Source: RZYP01 sp964386405
Lineage (GTDB): Bacteria; Bacillota; Negativicutes; Acidaminococcales; Acidaminococcaceae
Length of the DNA stretch: 11,517 bases
Direction of reading: 5' to 3'
Assembly: GCA_964386405.1 (NCBI GenBank)
Contig: CAYLRW010000050.1
Coordinates: 1-11,517, forward strand
Shown: positions 1-6,761 of the stretch, in pieces
Position numbering within the stretch: the stretch's first letter is position 1
How the letters are laid out: each line of letters starts with the position of its first letter
Notes under the pieces: model-generated
What the model saw: only the letters and a program-made list of their open reading frames with translations
What the model was told of the DNA's origin: nothing
Database searches by the model: none
Program-made: the position numbers and the translations under genes

Positions 1-2
1 CT

Positions 3-86
3 TATGTTTTGAAAAGCGAAGACCTGGAAAAGGCGATTTCTATTTTGGCAGCTGGGCTCAAAGCTTATCCTGGAAAAACAAACTAA
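3..86 (+). CDS. C-terminal end of a probable PLP-dependent aminotransferase (partial)
   Basis: An open frame enters from the left edge and ends at TAA 84-86, giving 27 residues that start YVLKSEDLEKAISILAAGL and end in AYPGKTN. The pattern of a beta strand ('YVLKS') followed by an amphipathic helix ('DLEKAISILAAGLKAY') is the usual closing element of fold-type I aminotransferases (class I/II, AspC/AlaT-like), where it follows the 'R(I/L)SY' strand. A strong terminator lies 39 bases after the stop, so this really is the end of a transcription unit. The substrate cannot be judged from 27 residues, and the identification rests on resemblance of the tail only. It reads away from the left edge, and nothing links it to the GGDEF gene downstream. 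Confidence 0.45.
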   Translation, partial: YVLKSEDLEKAISILAAGLKAYPGKTN

Positions 87-124
87 GCCGAGAATAGTAG
101 ATGTGATTTTTTGAATATAATAAG

Positions 125-161
125 AACAGCACCAACCGGTATACTGGTTGGTGCTGTTTTT
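125..161 (+). terminator. Rho-independent terminator of the upstream aminotransferase gene
   Basis: A perfect 12-bp stem, ACAGCACCAACC (126-137) pairing with GGTTGGTGCTGT (146-157), encloses an 8-base loop and is followed by a T run (157-161). It is GC-rich at the loop side and preceded by A-rich sequence, as expected of an intrinsic terminator. It isolates the GGDEF gene from upstream transcription. Confidence 0.92.
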
Positions 162-228
162 GTATTTGAATGTCAAATTTAGGTGATGAGGATTAATATT
201 AATAAAATTCTGGTTTAAATTATTCATA

Positions 229-257
229 TTGACCAATCAAATTTAACAAGGTAAACT
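229..257 (+). promoter_or_regulatory. Candidate sigma-70/sigma-A promoter of the diguanylate cyclase gene
   Basis: The -35 candidate is TTGACC (229-234, five of six consensus bases), then a 17-base spacer, then the -10 candidate TAAACT (252-257, four of six). Transcription would start near 264, leaving a leader of about 36 bases that carries the AAAGGTGG ribosome binding site. It lies just downstream of the preceding terminator. The remaining 87-228 interval holds only A+T-rich sequence in which I see no gene. Confidence 0.55.
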
Positions 258-299
258 TGTATAGATTATACCGATATTGCTTGCAAAGGTGGATGCAAA

Positions 300-1202
300 T
301 TGCTTAATTGTACAAACAAAAAATCTAACATAGATGATGTCCTAAAGGCTGTTCATGTGCTGGAAAACATTTATGATGTCGTCAGAATAGTCGATCCTGT
401 GCAAAATCGTGTAATTTATTTGGAAACCAAAAAAACTCCGCTTACCTACAGCGAAGAATCTTGTTATGGATTTTGGGCAAAAAATCATTTTTGCGAAAAT
501 TGCATTTCACTTAGGGCAATAAAAGAAGTGGATACCTTTGTGAAGTTTGAAGTAATTAATGAGCGTATCTATATGATTACTGCCAGCCCTGTAGAACATC
601 AAGGTGGTAACTATGCGATAGAGATGTTAAATGACATTACTGATAAAAGCATTCTTGAAAGTATCGTTGGCAGAGATAAAAAGGATTTTACCAGTTTTGT
701 TCTCAAATTCAATGATGCTTTGGTTCGCGATGAACTGACGCAGCTTTTTAATCGACGCTATATAAATGAAAGATTGCCAGTTGAGATTTTCCAAGGCTTA
801 ACTAAGAAAAAGATAACAACATTAATTATGGTTGATATAGATGAATTTAAAAAGATTAATGATCAACATGGTCATATTGCTGGAGACATGATTTTGCAAG
901 AGTTTGCCAAGCTGTTATTAAAAGGTTTACCTGGCGCTGATGATTGGGCAGCTCGCTATGGTGGAGAAGAGTTTTTATTATGTCTTCATGATTCTGATGC
1001 AAGCAAAGCAATGAAAGTAGCAGAACAAATTCGTAAAACAATAGAAAAGACTCAATTCACGATTCCGAATGGGATTGTGAATATTACTTGCAGTCTGGGA
1101 GTATGCACAGCTGGTGAAGAGATGAATATGCAGGAATGGATAGATGCTGCCGACAAAAATCTTTACTTGGCAAAGTCCAACGGTGGTAATAAAGTTTTCT
1201 GA
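300..1202 (+). CDS. Soluble diguanylate cyclase: Cys-containing PAS-like sensor + GGDEF domain
   Basis: Predicted to make cyclic di-GMP from two GTP. The C-terminal GGDEF domain (about residues 141-300) has the entry motif DELT (144-147), the metal-binding strand MVDIDEF with D179/D181, FKKIND (183-188), and the active-site loop GGEEF (221-225), so it looks catalytically competent. The inhibitory RxxD site six residues before GGEEF keeps D215 but has G212 in place of Arg, suggesting weak or no product inhibition. The N-terminal 130 residues resemble a PAS-like fold and carry C55, C65 and C68 (C-x9-C-x2-C), a possible metal, Fe-S or redox site. No signal peptide or membrane segment is visible, so it should be cytosolic. 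The start is TTG at 300, chosen because AAAGGTGG (285-292) lies 7 bases before it; the ATG at 293 meets a stop after four codons. It appears monocistronic. The signal sensed is unknown. Confidence 0.9.
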   Translation: MLNCTNKKSNIDDVLKAVHVLENIYDVVRIVDPVQNRVIYLETKKTPLTYSEESCYGFWAKNHFCENCISLRAIKEVDTFVKFEVINERIYMITASPVEHQGGNYAIEMLNDITDKSILESIVGRDKKDFTSFVLKFNDALVRDELTQLFNRRYINERLPVEIFQGLTKKKITTLIMVDIDEFKKINDQHGHIAGDMILQEFAKLLLKGLPGADDWAARYGGEEFLLCLHDSDASKAMKVAEQIRKTIEKTQFTIPNGIVNITCSLGVCTAGEEMNMQEWIDAADKNLYLAKSNGGNKVF

Positions 1203-1244
1203 TATTAGTCATGATTGTGTAATAGATAATATATTTATGAAATA

Positions 1245-1288
1245 AAAATAGACAGCTAAACTATCAAATTAGTATAGCTGTCTATTTT
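1245..1288. terminator. Bidirectional terminator between the GGDEF gene and eamA
   Basis: A 14-bp stem pairs 1245-1258 with 1275-1288 (core ATAGACAGCTA / TAGCTGTCTAT), with a further ACTA/TAGT pairing inside the loop. It ends in TTTT on the plus strand and has an A-rich left flank (1241-1248) that gives a U-rich tail on the minus strand. It sits between two convergent genes, so it probably ends both transcripts. Confidence 0.88.
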
Positions 1289-1363
1289 GCGTATTATTCG
1301 TTGGCATCAATTGGTTGTAATTTTAGATGAATGAAAATTGTTTCTGCAATCAACCAGAAAAGC

Positions 1364-2290
1364 TTAGATGGTTTTTCCCTTGAAGAAAAATTGTAGAATG
1401 GCACTGCCAAAATTGGAAATTATGAGTCCGAAAATTATTATACCACAACCCAACCATTGCATTGGCAGCAGTTGTTCGCCTAAAATTCCTTGAGCGGTAA
1501 TAAGCCCAGTTATTGGGACTAAAAGTGACAGTGGTGCGACCTTGCCGGCTGGATATTTTGAAAGCAGGAGGCTCCAAAGACCAAAGCCGACTAAGGTAGC
1601 TAAGAAGGATAGGTAGAGGATGGCGAAAATAGACTGACCACTTAAATTAAGGACAATATGTAATAGTGCTTCAGGTGTATCCAGTAGTAAGGCAAAAAAG
1701 TAAAGCGGTAATGGTGGAATAAGACATGACCAAACGACTAAAGCAAACATATCTAGCGTTTTACCTTGTTCAGCGGCTTGTTTCGAAGCAAATTTAACTA
1801 TGACGTTGGAGATACCCCAAAATGCTGCTGCCAAAAGTGTTAAGAATAATGCCCCAAGAGGGAGCGAGGATACTTCGCCGGTGCCGCCAAGATGACCGCT
1901 AATTAATAGAAGTCCGCTAGCTGCTATGAGCAGTCCTAGTATGTGAAATATTCGCAGAGGCTCTTTTAGCAAAACAGCGGCAAAGATTAGCGTAAAAAAA
2001 GCCTGTGACTGTAGAATAACAGAAGATGTTCCAGCTGGCATGCCAATATTCATAGCATAAAATAAACAGGAAAACTGTCCGACACCTACCGCCATGCCAT
2101 AAGCAAAAATATATTTCCAACTGATGTCTGGACGTTTAATAAAGAAGACAGCAGGTAGAGCAGCAAAAGTGTAGCGTAGGGCGACTAATAACATCGGCGG
2201 CAATCCGGCAAGGCCTAATTTTATAACTGTAAAGTTAGCACCCCAAACTATTACGACTAGTAAAGCTAGCATTAAATCACGTTTTTTCAT
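1364..2290 (-). CDS. eamA: EamA-type drug/metabolite transporter, probable O-acetylserine/cysteine exporter
   Basis: A 308-residue integral membrane protein with about ten hydrophobic segments arranged as two EamA repeats (roughly residues 5-130 and 145-297). It resembles E. coli EamA (YdeD), which exports O-acetylserine and cysteine, along much of its length: compare VIVWGANFTVIKLGL (14-28), GMPAGTSSVILQSQAFF near residue 85, VVWSCLIPPLPLYFF near 185, and SKYPAGKVAPLSLLVPITGL near 250. Family membership is secure; the substrate is inferred from this resemblance and could be another small metabolite. The ATG at 2290 is preceded by GAGGG five bases upstream and AAGGAG further up. The gene is separated from nadE by nadE's terminator, so it should have its own promoter in 2300-2370. 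No regulator gene is adjacent. Confidence 0.85.
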   Translation of the reverse strand: MKKRDLMLALLVVIVWGANFTVIKLGLAGLPPMLLVALRYTFAALPAVFFIKRPDISWKYIFAYGMAVGVGQFSCLFYAMNIGMPAGTSSVILQSQAFFTLIFAAVLLKEPLRIFHILGLLIAASGLLLISGHLGGTGEVSSLPLGALFLTLLAAAFWGISNVIVKFASKQAAEQGKTLDMFALVVWSCLIPPLPLYFFALLLDTPEALLHIVLNLSGQSIFAILYLSFLATLVGFGLWSLLLSKYPAGKVAPLSLLVPITGLITAQGILGEQLLPMQWLGCGIIIFGLIISNFGSAILQFFFKGKTI

Positions 2291-2314
2291 AATTCCCTCA
2301 TTAACTCCTTATAA

Positions 2315-2343
2315 TGTATAAATATTTAATTAATTTATTGAAA
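2315..2343 (-). promoter_or_regulatory. Weak candidate promoter for eamA
   Basis: On the minus strand, TTTCAA (2343-2338) and TATACA (2320-2315) are separated by 17 bases in very A+T-rich DNA. Transcription would start close to the AAGGAG at 2310-2305, leaving GAGGG as the ribosome binding site. The match to consensus is modest, and an alternative using TTGCGA (2365-2360) with TTCAAT (2342-2337) is possible. Confidence 0.3.
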
Positions 2344-2350
2344 ATATTCT

Positions 2351-2367
2351 CTTTGCAATTCGCAAAG
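2351..2367. promoter_or_regulatory. Inverted repeat upstream of eamA, possible operator
   Basis: CTTTGC and GCAAAG form a perfect 6-bp inverted repeat around a 5-base centre (AATTC), about 60-75 bases upstream of the eamA start. It overlaps one of the candidate -35 elements. There is no T run after it, so it is not a terminator. The position fits a binding site for a regulator of the exporter, but no known consensus is recognised. Confidence 0.3.
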
Positions 2368-2488
2368 TGACAATTTGCATAGATAAAAGAATAGCATTTT
2401 AAATATAAAAAAACAATAGCTTTATGTATGAAAATTATAAATATGCATATAACTTGCTTAAGTATAAAGTATACGTAGTGAAAATACA

Positions 2489-2527
2489 AAAAATATCCTT
2501 GCCAGTTAACCTGTCAAGGATATTTTT
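2489..2527 (-). terminator. Rho-independent terminator of nadE
   Basis: A 13-bp stem (2489-2501 with 2515-2527, core ATATCCTTG / CAAGGATAT) carries a small internal CAG/CTG pairing in the loop. On the minus strand it begins five bases after the nadE stop and is followed by a U-rich stretch (complement of the A-rich 2481-2493). It separates nadE from eamA. Confidence 0.88.
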
Positions 2528-2532
2528 AAACA

Positions 2533-4425
2533 TTAGTTTCGAAGCAATTCTTCTTTTAACTTATGATATTCGAGTGAGAAATAAGGCGAAAGCTGAGCTT
2601 CGCGATGGTCATAACCATAGGCGCGGCGGGTCAGGCTAATGATTGGAGGAGCCTGAATTCTTTTTGCTACGGCAAAACCGCTGAAAAGTTTCCACCAGCG
2701 CTCTAAATCGTCAATGAAGGCCTTATTTGTTGGAAAGGTTTTCGCAATAATTCCCTTGTGACAGCCAATCATTTCCTCCAAAGTGCCTTCCTTATACCAA
2801 CAAAGTATATCACGCGGGGAGGCTTTATCCCAACGTTCAATAAATGCTCTGAATAAATAATCGTGATATTCATAGATAATAGGATCTCCGCCAATACCAA
2901 CAGTCTGCTCTGCCGAGAGTTCGGCGCTTGGTGAAATAGTAAAAATTTCATCCGGTATTACTTTCCGTTCATAAATTTTGTCATTAAGATAATGAGCCAG
3001 GTCATAAACTTGATTTTTCCATAAGTCACCAATCATTGCTATGACACCAGCCAAATCACCATAAAAAGTTGCATAGCCAACGGTAATTTCTGCTTTATTA
3101 GAGTTGCAGGAGAAGCCACCGCCAAAGGCGGAAGCTAGAGCTGCCAGTATGCGCGTACGGTCGCGCGCCTGAATATTTTCCCGTGCCAGTGAGGAGAGTT
3201 CTAGTGAAAAAGTCGAGCTCGATTCATAATCATGTATTGGTGTCTGTGTTATTTGTGTATTTGTATGATCAACACTTTCTTGAATAGGCATAATGCAATA
3301 ATGGCATTTTAGTGATTTTGCAATCTTTAACGCCAAATTTTTGGTCAGTGGTGCATTATATTTTGAGGGCATATTAACCAGCAAAACATTGTCCGGGCCT
3401 AACAGATGAACATAAAACGCTGCCGTTAAGGCGGAATCAATACCACCTGAAACACCAATCGTCATCTTGTTAATGCCAATTTGTTTTAAGAACTTTCGCG
3501 TACCATAACTGATAGCATTATATATTTCTGCAATTTCGCTGTAATGATTGTGGAGTAAGTTTTCAGCTGTAAAGAGTTTTGTATTTGGCTCAAAAAGGGT
3601 TATCAGAAAATGCTCTTGATAGGCAGGAGAATCGGTTAATAATGTACCATCATTTTGATAGGCACAGCTGCAACCGTCAAATGTAAAAATATTTTTGCCG
3701 TTATTCTGGACACCTACATTATTACAGTATAGTAATGGCAAAAAACAATCCTTCGCTTGTTCGCCAAAAATCTGATGTCGTCTAGGGTTTTTTTGCAGTG
3801 AAAATGGCGAACAAGATATGTTGCAGAGAATATCAGCACCATTTTTAGCTAAAAGCTTAGGAATGTTGATAGAATAATTGGTAGTCCAGCCATCTTCACA
3901 AATCATTATGCCAATGCTAAAAGTTTGGTTACGAATAGTAATGCTGATAGGTTTTACTAATTCTTCAATTGGCACAGCCAATTCTTCACGTAACTTACGT
4001 AAGCTGTGAAAATATCTGCTGTCATCAAATTCTCTGTAATTTGGTAAAGCTGTTTTAATAATGAAGGGATATGGTAAAGCACCCTTAAGTAATTTGCCAT
4101 TTTGAGCAATAAAGGCTGCATTATATTTACGTATGCGTCCATCTTCATTATGTTTGTCTTCGTCCAACGCTATATTACCAAAGATGACACAGATGTTTTC
4201 TGTAGCGGCAATGATACGGTTGCCATATTCCCTGCAGTCATCAAGAAAGGCTGGCTGTTCCCATAAATCACCTAAAAAATAGCCTGGTATTGCTAGTTCG
4301 GGCAGGATTAGTATGTCAATATTTTCTGTTTTAGCTTTATCAATTGCATCAATTATTGTAGCAAAGTTAATATCCGGTCTTCCCGGTACAACTTCTATCT
4401 GTGCACATGCAAACCTTACGGTCAT
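2533..4425 (-). CDS. nadE: Glutamine-dependent NAD+ synthetase
   Basis: Catalyses the last step of NAD synthesis: ATP-dependent amidation of deamido-NAD using ammonia released from glutamine, in the cytosol. The 630-residue length matches the two-domain form. The N-terminal nitrilase-type glutaminase domain (about 1-280) shows the Glu-Lys-Cys triad: E43 in LPELAIPGY, K124 in KTALPNYREFDD, C176 in IMICEDGW. The C-terminal synthetase domain (about 300-610) has the ATP-pyrophosphatase loop SGGIDSAL (326-333), and further conserved stretches such as RILAALA, GDLAGVIAMIGDLWK and PSAELS near residues 440-520. The ATG at 4425 has AAAGAGGTG at 4444-4436, ten bases upstream. It is transcribed alone, divergent from ybaK. 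Because the glutaminase domain is present, no separate ammonia donor is needed. Confidence 0.96.
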   Translation of the reverse strand: MTVRFACAQIEVVPGRPDINFATIIDAIDKAKTENIDILILPELAIPGYFLGDLWEQPAFLDDCREYGNRIIAATENICVIFGNIALDEDKHNEDGRIRKYNAAFIAQNGKLLKGALPYPFIIKTALPNYREFDDSRYFHSLRKLREELAVPIEELVKPISITIRNQTFSIGIMICEDGWTTNYSINIPKLLAKNGADILCNISCSPFSLQKNPRRHQIFGEQAKDCFLPLLYCNNVGVQNNGKNIFTFDGCSCAYQNDGTLLTDSPAYQEHFLITLFEPNTKLFTAENLLHNHYSEIAEIYNAISYGTRKFLKQIGINKMTIGVSGGIDSALTAAFYVHLLGPDNVLLVNMPSKYNAPLTKNLALKIAKSLKCHYCIMPIQESVDHTNTQITQTPIHDYESSSTFSLELSSLARENIQARDRTRILAALASAFGGGFSCNSNKAEITVGYATFYGDLAGVIAMIGDLWKNQVYDLAHYLNDKIYERKVIPDEIFTISPSAELSAEQTVGIGGDPIIYEYHDYLFRAFIERWDKASPRDILCWYKEGTLEEMIGCHKGIIAKTFPTNKAFIDDLERWWKLFSGFAVAKRIQAPPIISLTRRAYGYDHREAQLSPYFSLEYHKLKEELLRN

Positions 4426-4553
4426 GTTTTCTCAACACCTCTTTTAATTTTCCTGAATATTTGTGTGAAAGCAATCAAAATGCTACACTTTTAACTGATG
4501 CGATAAAAAATAAGGATAGATTTAAACATTTGCTTTTAATGACTCGCTTAAAA

Positions 4554-4575
4554 TGATATGATAACTATTATATCA
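4554..4575. promoter_or_regulatory. Dyad and extended -10 in the nadE/ybaK divergent region
   Basis: TGATAT (4554-4559) and ATATCA (4570-4575) form an inverted repeat with a 10-base spacer. The left arm overlaps TGATATGAT (4554-4562), which reads as an extended -10 (TGA then TATGAT) for ybaK; no good -35 lies at the right spacing. A start near 4569 would give a leader of about 58 bases. No convincing promoter was found for nadE in the rest of 4426-4626. Confidence 0.3.
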
Positions 4576-4626
4576 AAATACATTGTTTATTTCTATTAGA
4601 TTAGTTTCTGGATCAAGAGGTGGCCT

Positions 4627-5121
4627 ATGAAAACAAAAAAAACTAATGCTTCACGTATTTTAGATAATATGAAAATCGCGTACAGACTATTGGAATATGA
4701 AGTTGATGAAAATAACCTTGACGCTGTTCATGTTGCAAATTCTGTGGGAATGCCTAGCGCACAAGTTTTCAAGACTTTGTGCGTGCAAGGGGATAAAACC
4801 GGCGTGATCTTTGCATGTATACCTGGTAACCATGAGCTGGACCTCAAGGCTTTGGCTAAAATCAGTGGCAACAAGCGAGCTGAACTTGTCGCACTCAAAG
4901 ACGTCTTGCCACTAACTGGCTATATACGAGGCGGCGTTTCGCCATTGGGAGCGAAAAAAGCTTACCCGGTGTTTTTGGACTTAACAGCTAATAATTGGGA
5001 AGAAATTTCTATCAGTGCAGGGCAGAGGGGATTACAAATTATTCTTGCTCCTGCTGATCTTCAATCGGCAACTAAGGCTAAAATTGCACCTTTAATAATG
5101 CATAACAGCGAGAACTGCTAA
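4627..5121 (+). CDS. ybaK: Cys-tRNA(Pro)/Cys-tRNA(Cys) deacylase, YbaK/EbsC family
   Basis: A 164-residue free-standing trans-editing enzyme, expected to hydrolyse cysteine wrongly attached to tRNA(Pro) by prolyl-tRNA synthetase. It resembles E. coli YbaK across its length: the conserved lysine K49 in QVFKTL (family catalytic Lys), the HELDLKALAK segment (69-78), GYIRGGVSPLGAKK with the GGxSPxG loop (102-108), and SAGQRGLQIILAPADL near 135-150. The ATG at 4627 is preceded by AAGAGGTGG (4615-4623), a strong ribosome binding site. It reads towards thrC 74 bases downstream with no terminator between, so some read-through into thrC is likely. Chain length and motifs are normal, with no sign of damage. 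Confidence 0.93.
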   Translation: MKTKKTNASRILDNMKIAYRLLEYEVDENNLDAVHVANSVGMPSAQVFKTLCVQGDKTGVIFACIPGNHELDLKALAKISGNKRAELVALKDVLPLTGYIRGGVSPLGAKKAYPVFLDLTANNWEEISISAGQRGLQIILAPADLQSATKAKIAPLIMHNSENC

Positions 5122-5125
5122 TTTA

Positions 5126-5154
5126 TTGCAGTCTTAAAAGCTATATGCTATTAT
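5126..5154 (+). promoter_or_regulatory. Promoter of thrC
   Basis: TTGCAG (5126-5131), a 17-base spacer, and TATTAT (5149-5154), with TGC directly before the -10 (extended -10 type). It starts four bases after the ybaK stop. Transcription would begin near 5161, giving a leader of about 35 bases. Confidence 0.65.
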
Positions 5155-5195
5155 AGAAATGCTATTAACATGATGAGAAAGTAGGTATGTAGGCA

Positions 5196-6692
5196 ATGTT
5201 ATATACAAGTACTCGTGGTCAAACTGATATGGTTTGTTCTGCACATGCTATCACACGTGGCTTGGCTGATGACGGTGGTTTGTTTGTGCCACAAAAGTTT
5301 GCAACACTTACACTGGATGAAATCGTTGCAATGAGCGAATTGCCTTATGCTGAGCGCGCAGCTAAAATTTTATCGTTCTTTTTGACGGATTATACTGAAG
5401 AGGAACTTTTGGCTTGCACTTCTTCTGCATATTCGGAAGAGCGTTTTGGCGGTTTTGCTGCTCCCTTGAAACAAGTTAAAGACAAAATTGCTGTTCTTGA
5501 ATTGTGGCATGGTCCTACTTCAGCTTTTAAAGATATGGCTCTACAACTTTTGCCACATCTTTTAATGAAAGCTATTGAAAAAACCGGCGAGCAAAATAAC
5601 ATCGTTATATTAGTTGCTACGTCTGGTGATACCGGCAAAGCGGCTCTGGAGGGTTTTGCCGATATTAAAGGGACACAGATAATAGTTTTTTATCCAGATG
5701 ATGGAGTAAGCGACATCCAAAAACGTCAGATGATTACTCAACAAGGAAGCAATGTTGATGTTATTGCTGTCCATGGCAATTTTGATGATGCACAGTCCGG
5801 CGTTAAGGAGATTTTCTCTGACGAAAGTTTGATGGAAGAGTTGAAAGAAAAAGGTTACGCATTTTCGTCTGCCAACTCTATCAATTGGGGACGTCTGGCA
5901 CCGCAGATAGTTTATTATTTCAGCGCGTACGCAGATGCGGTAAAGGCTGGTCATATTGTTGCAGGCGAAGAAATAAATTTCTCCGTTCCTACTGGAAATT
6001 TCGGCGACATTCTGGCGGGTTATTATGCAAAATGCATGGGCTTGCCGGTTCATCGCTTGATTTGTGCTTCTAATACTAACAATGTTTTATCTGTTTTCTT
6101 GAATTCGGGCAAGTATGACAGACGCCGTGAATTCCATAAGACAATATCGCCATCCATGGATATTTTAATATCCAGTAATCTCGAACGTCTTCTTTATCAG
6201 ATTACCGAAGAAGATGCTGGTAAAGTTGCTAACTGGATGAAGGAACTAAAAGATGATGGCTTTTACGATGTAGGCGGCAAAGTTTTGGCTAAGATTCAGA
6301 AAACCTTTTTTGGCACTTGGGTAGATGAAATTGAAACCAAAGAAACGATTTGCAATGTTTTCAGAGATAAGAACTATTTGCTTGATCCACATACGGCTGT
6401 GGCTTGGCGAGCATGTGAAAAGTACAGGATGCTGTCTTCAGATGAAAAGTACTGTATTGTCTTGTCAACAGCTAGTCCCTATAAATTTAATGTTTCTGTT
6501 TTGGAAGCAATTAAACCTGATGCTTCTGCTAAAACTTTAGATCCATTTGCTGCTTTGCATCTTTTATCCGATGTCAGTGGTACTGTGGTTCCAAAACCAC
6601 TTGCGGAATTAGAACAAAAGCCTATTTTGCATAATGAGCAAATTGATAAAAATAAGATGAAAGAAACTGTATTGAAAATTTTAAAGTTATAA
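5196..6692 (+). CDS. thrC: Threonine synthase
   Basis: Converts O-phosphohomoserine to threonine using pyridoxal phosphate, the last step of threonine synthesis. The 498-residue length and the N-terminal pattern YTSTRGQ...GLADDGGLFVP are typical of the long (E. coli/yeast-like) class of threonine synthases. The PLP-binding lysine is K112 in WHGPTSAFKDMALQ, and ATSGDTGKAA (141-150) forms part of the phosphate/cofactor pocket. SINWGRLAPQIVYY near 227-240 and SVPTGNFGDILAGYYAK near 263-280 are further family signatures. The ribosome binding site is weak (GTAGG at 5181-5185, ten bases before the ATG); the earlier ATG at 5187 is followed at once by a stop, so 5196 stands. No homoserine dehydrogenase or kinase gene is adjacent, so the pathway is split in this genome. 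Confidence 0.96.
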   Translation: MLYTSTRGQTDMVCSAHAITRGLADDGGLFVPQKFATLTLDEIVAMSELPYAERAAKILSFFLTDYTEEELLACTSSAYSEERFGGFAAPLKQVKDKIAVLELWHGPTSAFKDMALQLLPHLLMKAIEKTGEQNNIVILVATSGDTGKAALEGFADIKGTQIIVFYPDDGVSDIQKRQMITQQGSNVDVIAVHGNFDDAQSGVKEIFSDESLMEELKEKGYAFSSANSINWGRLAPQIVYYFSAYADAVKAGHIVAGEEINFSVPTGNFGDILAGYYAKCMGLPVHRLICASNTNNVLSVFLNSGKYDRRREFHKTISPSMDILISSNLERLLYQITEEDAGKVANWMKELKDDGFYDVGGKVLAKIQKTFFGTWVDEIETKETICNVFRDKNYLLDPHTAVAWRACEKYRMLSSDEKYCIVLSTASPYKFNVSVLEAIKPDASAKTLDPFAALHLLSDVSGTVVPKPLAELEQKPILHNEQIDKNKMKETVLKILKL

Positions 6693-6712
6693 TATTTATT
6701 GCGAAATAAATT

Positions 6713-6754
6713 AAATAGGAGTAAGCAACCGTTTCGGATTGCTTACTCCTATTT
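6713..6754. terminator. Bidirectional terminator between thrC and pepF
   Basis: A perfect 16-bp stem pairs 6713-6728 with 6739-6754 (core AGGAGTAAGCAA / TTGCTTACTCCT), capped by a small CCG/CGG pairing around TTT. It is T-rich on both exits. It lies 20 bases after the thrC stop and 8 bases from the pepF stop and should end both convergent transcripts. Confidence 0.92.
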
Positions 6755-6761
6755 GTTATTT

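Noticed and set aside
2287..2299. Four-codon upstream frame (ATG AGG GAA TTA TGA) overlapping the eamA start on the minus strand
   Set aside because: It arises from the GAGGG ribosome binding site itself and is too short to judge as a regulatory leader peptide.
2462..2474. GTATA-AAG-TATAC perfect inverted repeat
   Set aside because: Short, A+T-only arms with a 3-base loop in A+T-rich DNA; expected by chance.
2424..2639. Plus-strand open frame of 71 codons across the nadE 3' end
   Set aside because: It crosses the nadE terminator and is antisense to the nadE C-terminus; it has no ribosome binding site and a composition unlike a protein.
1364..5121. Idea that eamA, nadE and ybaK form a cysteine-handling system
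   Set aside because: They lie in separate transcription units on two strands, nadE has no such role, and each is a common housekeeping gene; proximity is probably accidental.
5610..6053. 147-codon minus-strand frame inside thrC
   Set aside because: It lies wholly antisense to the well-identified threonine synthase, with no ribosome binding site or recognisable motifs; a shadow frame.
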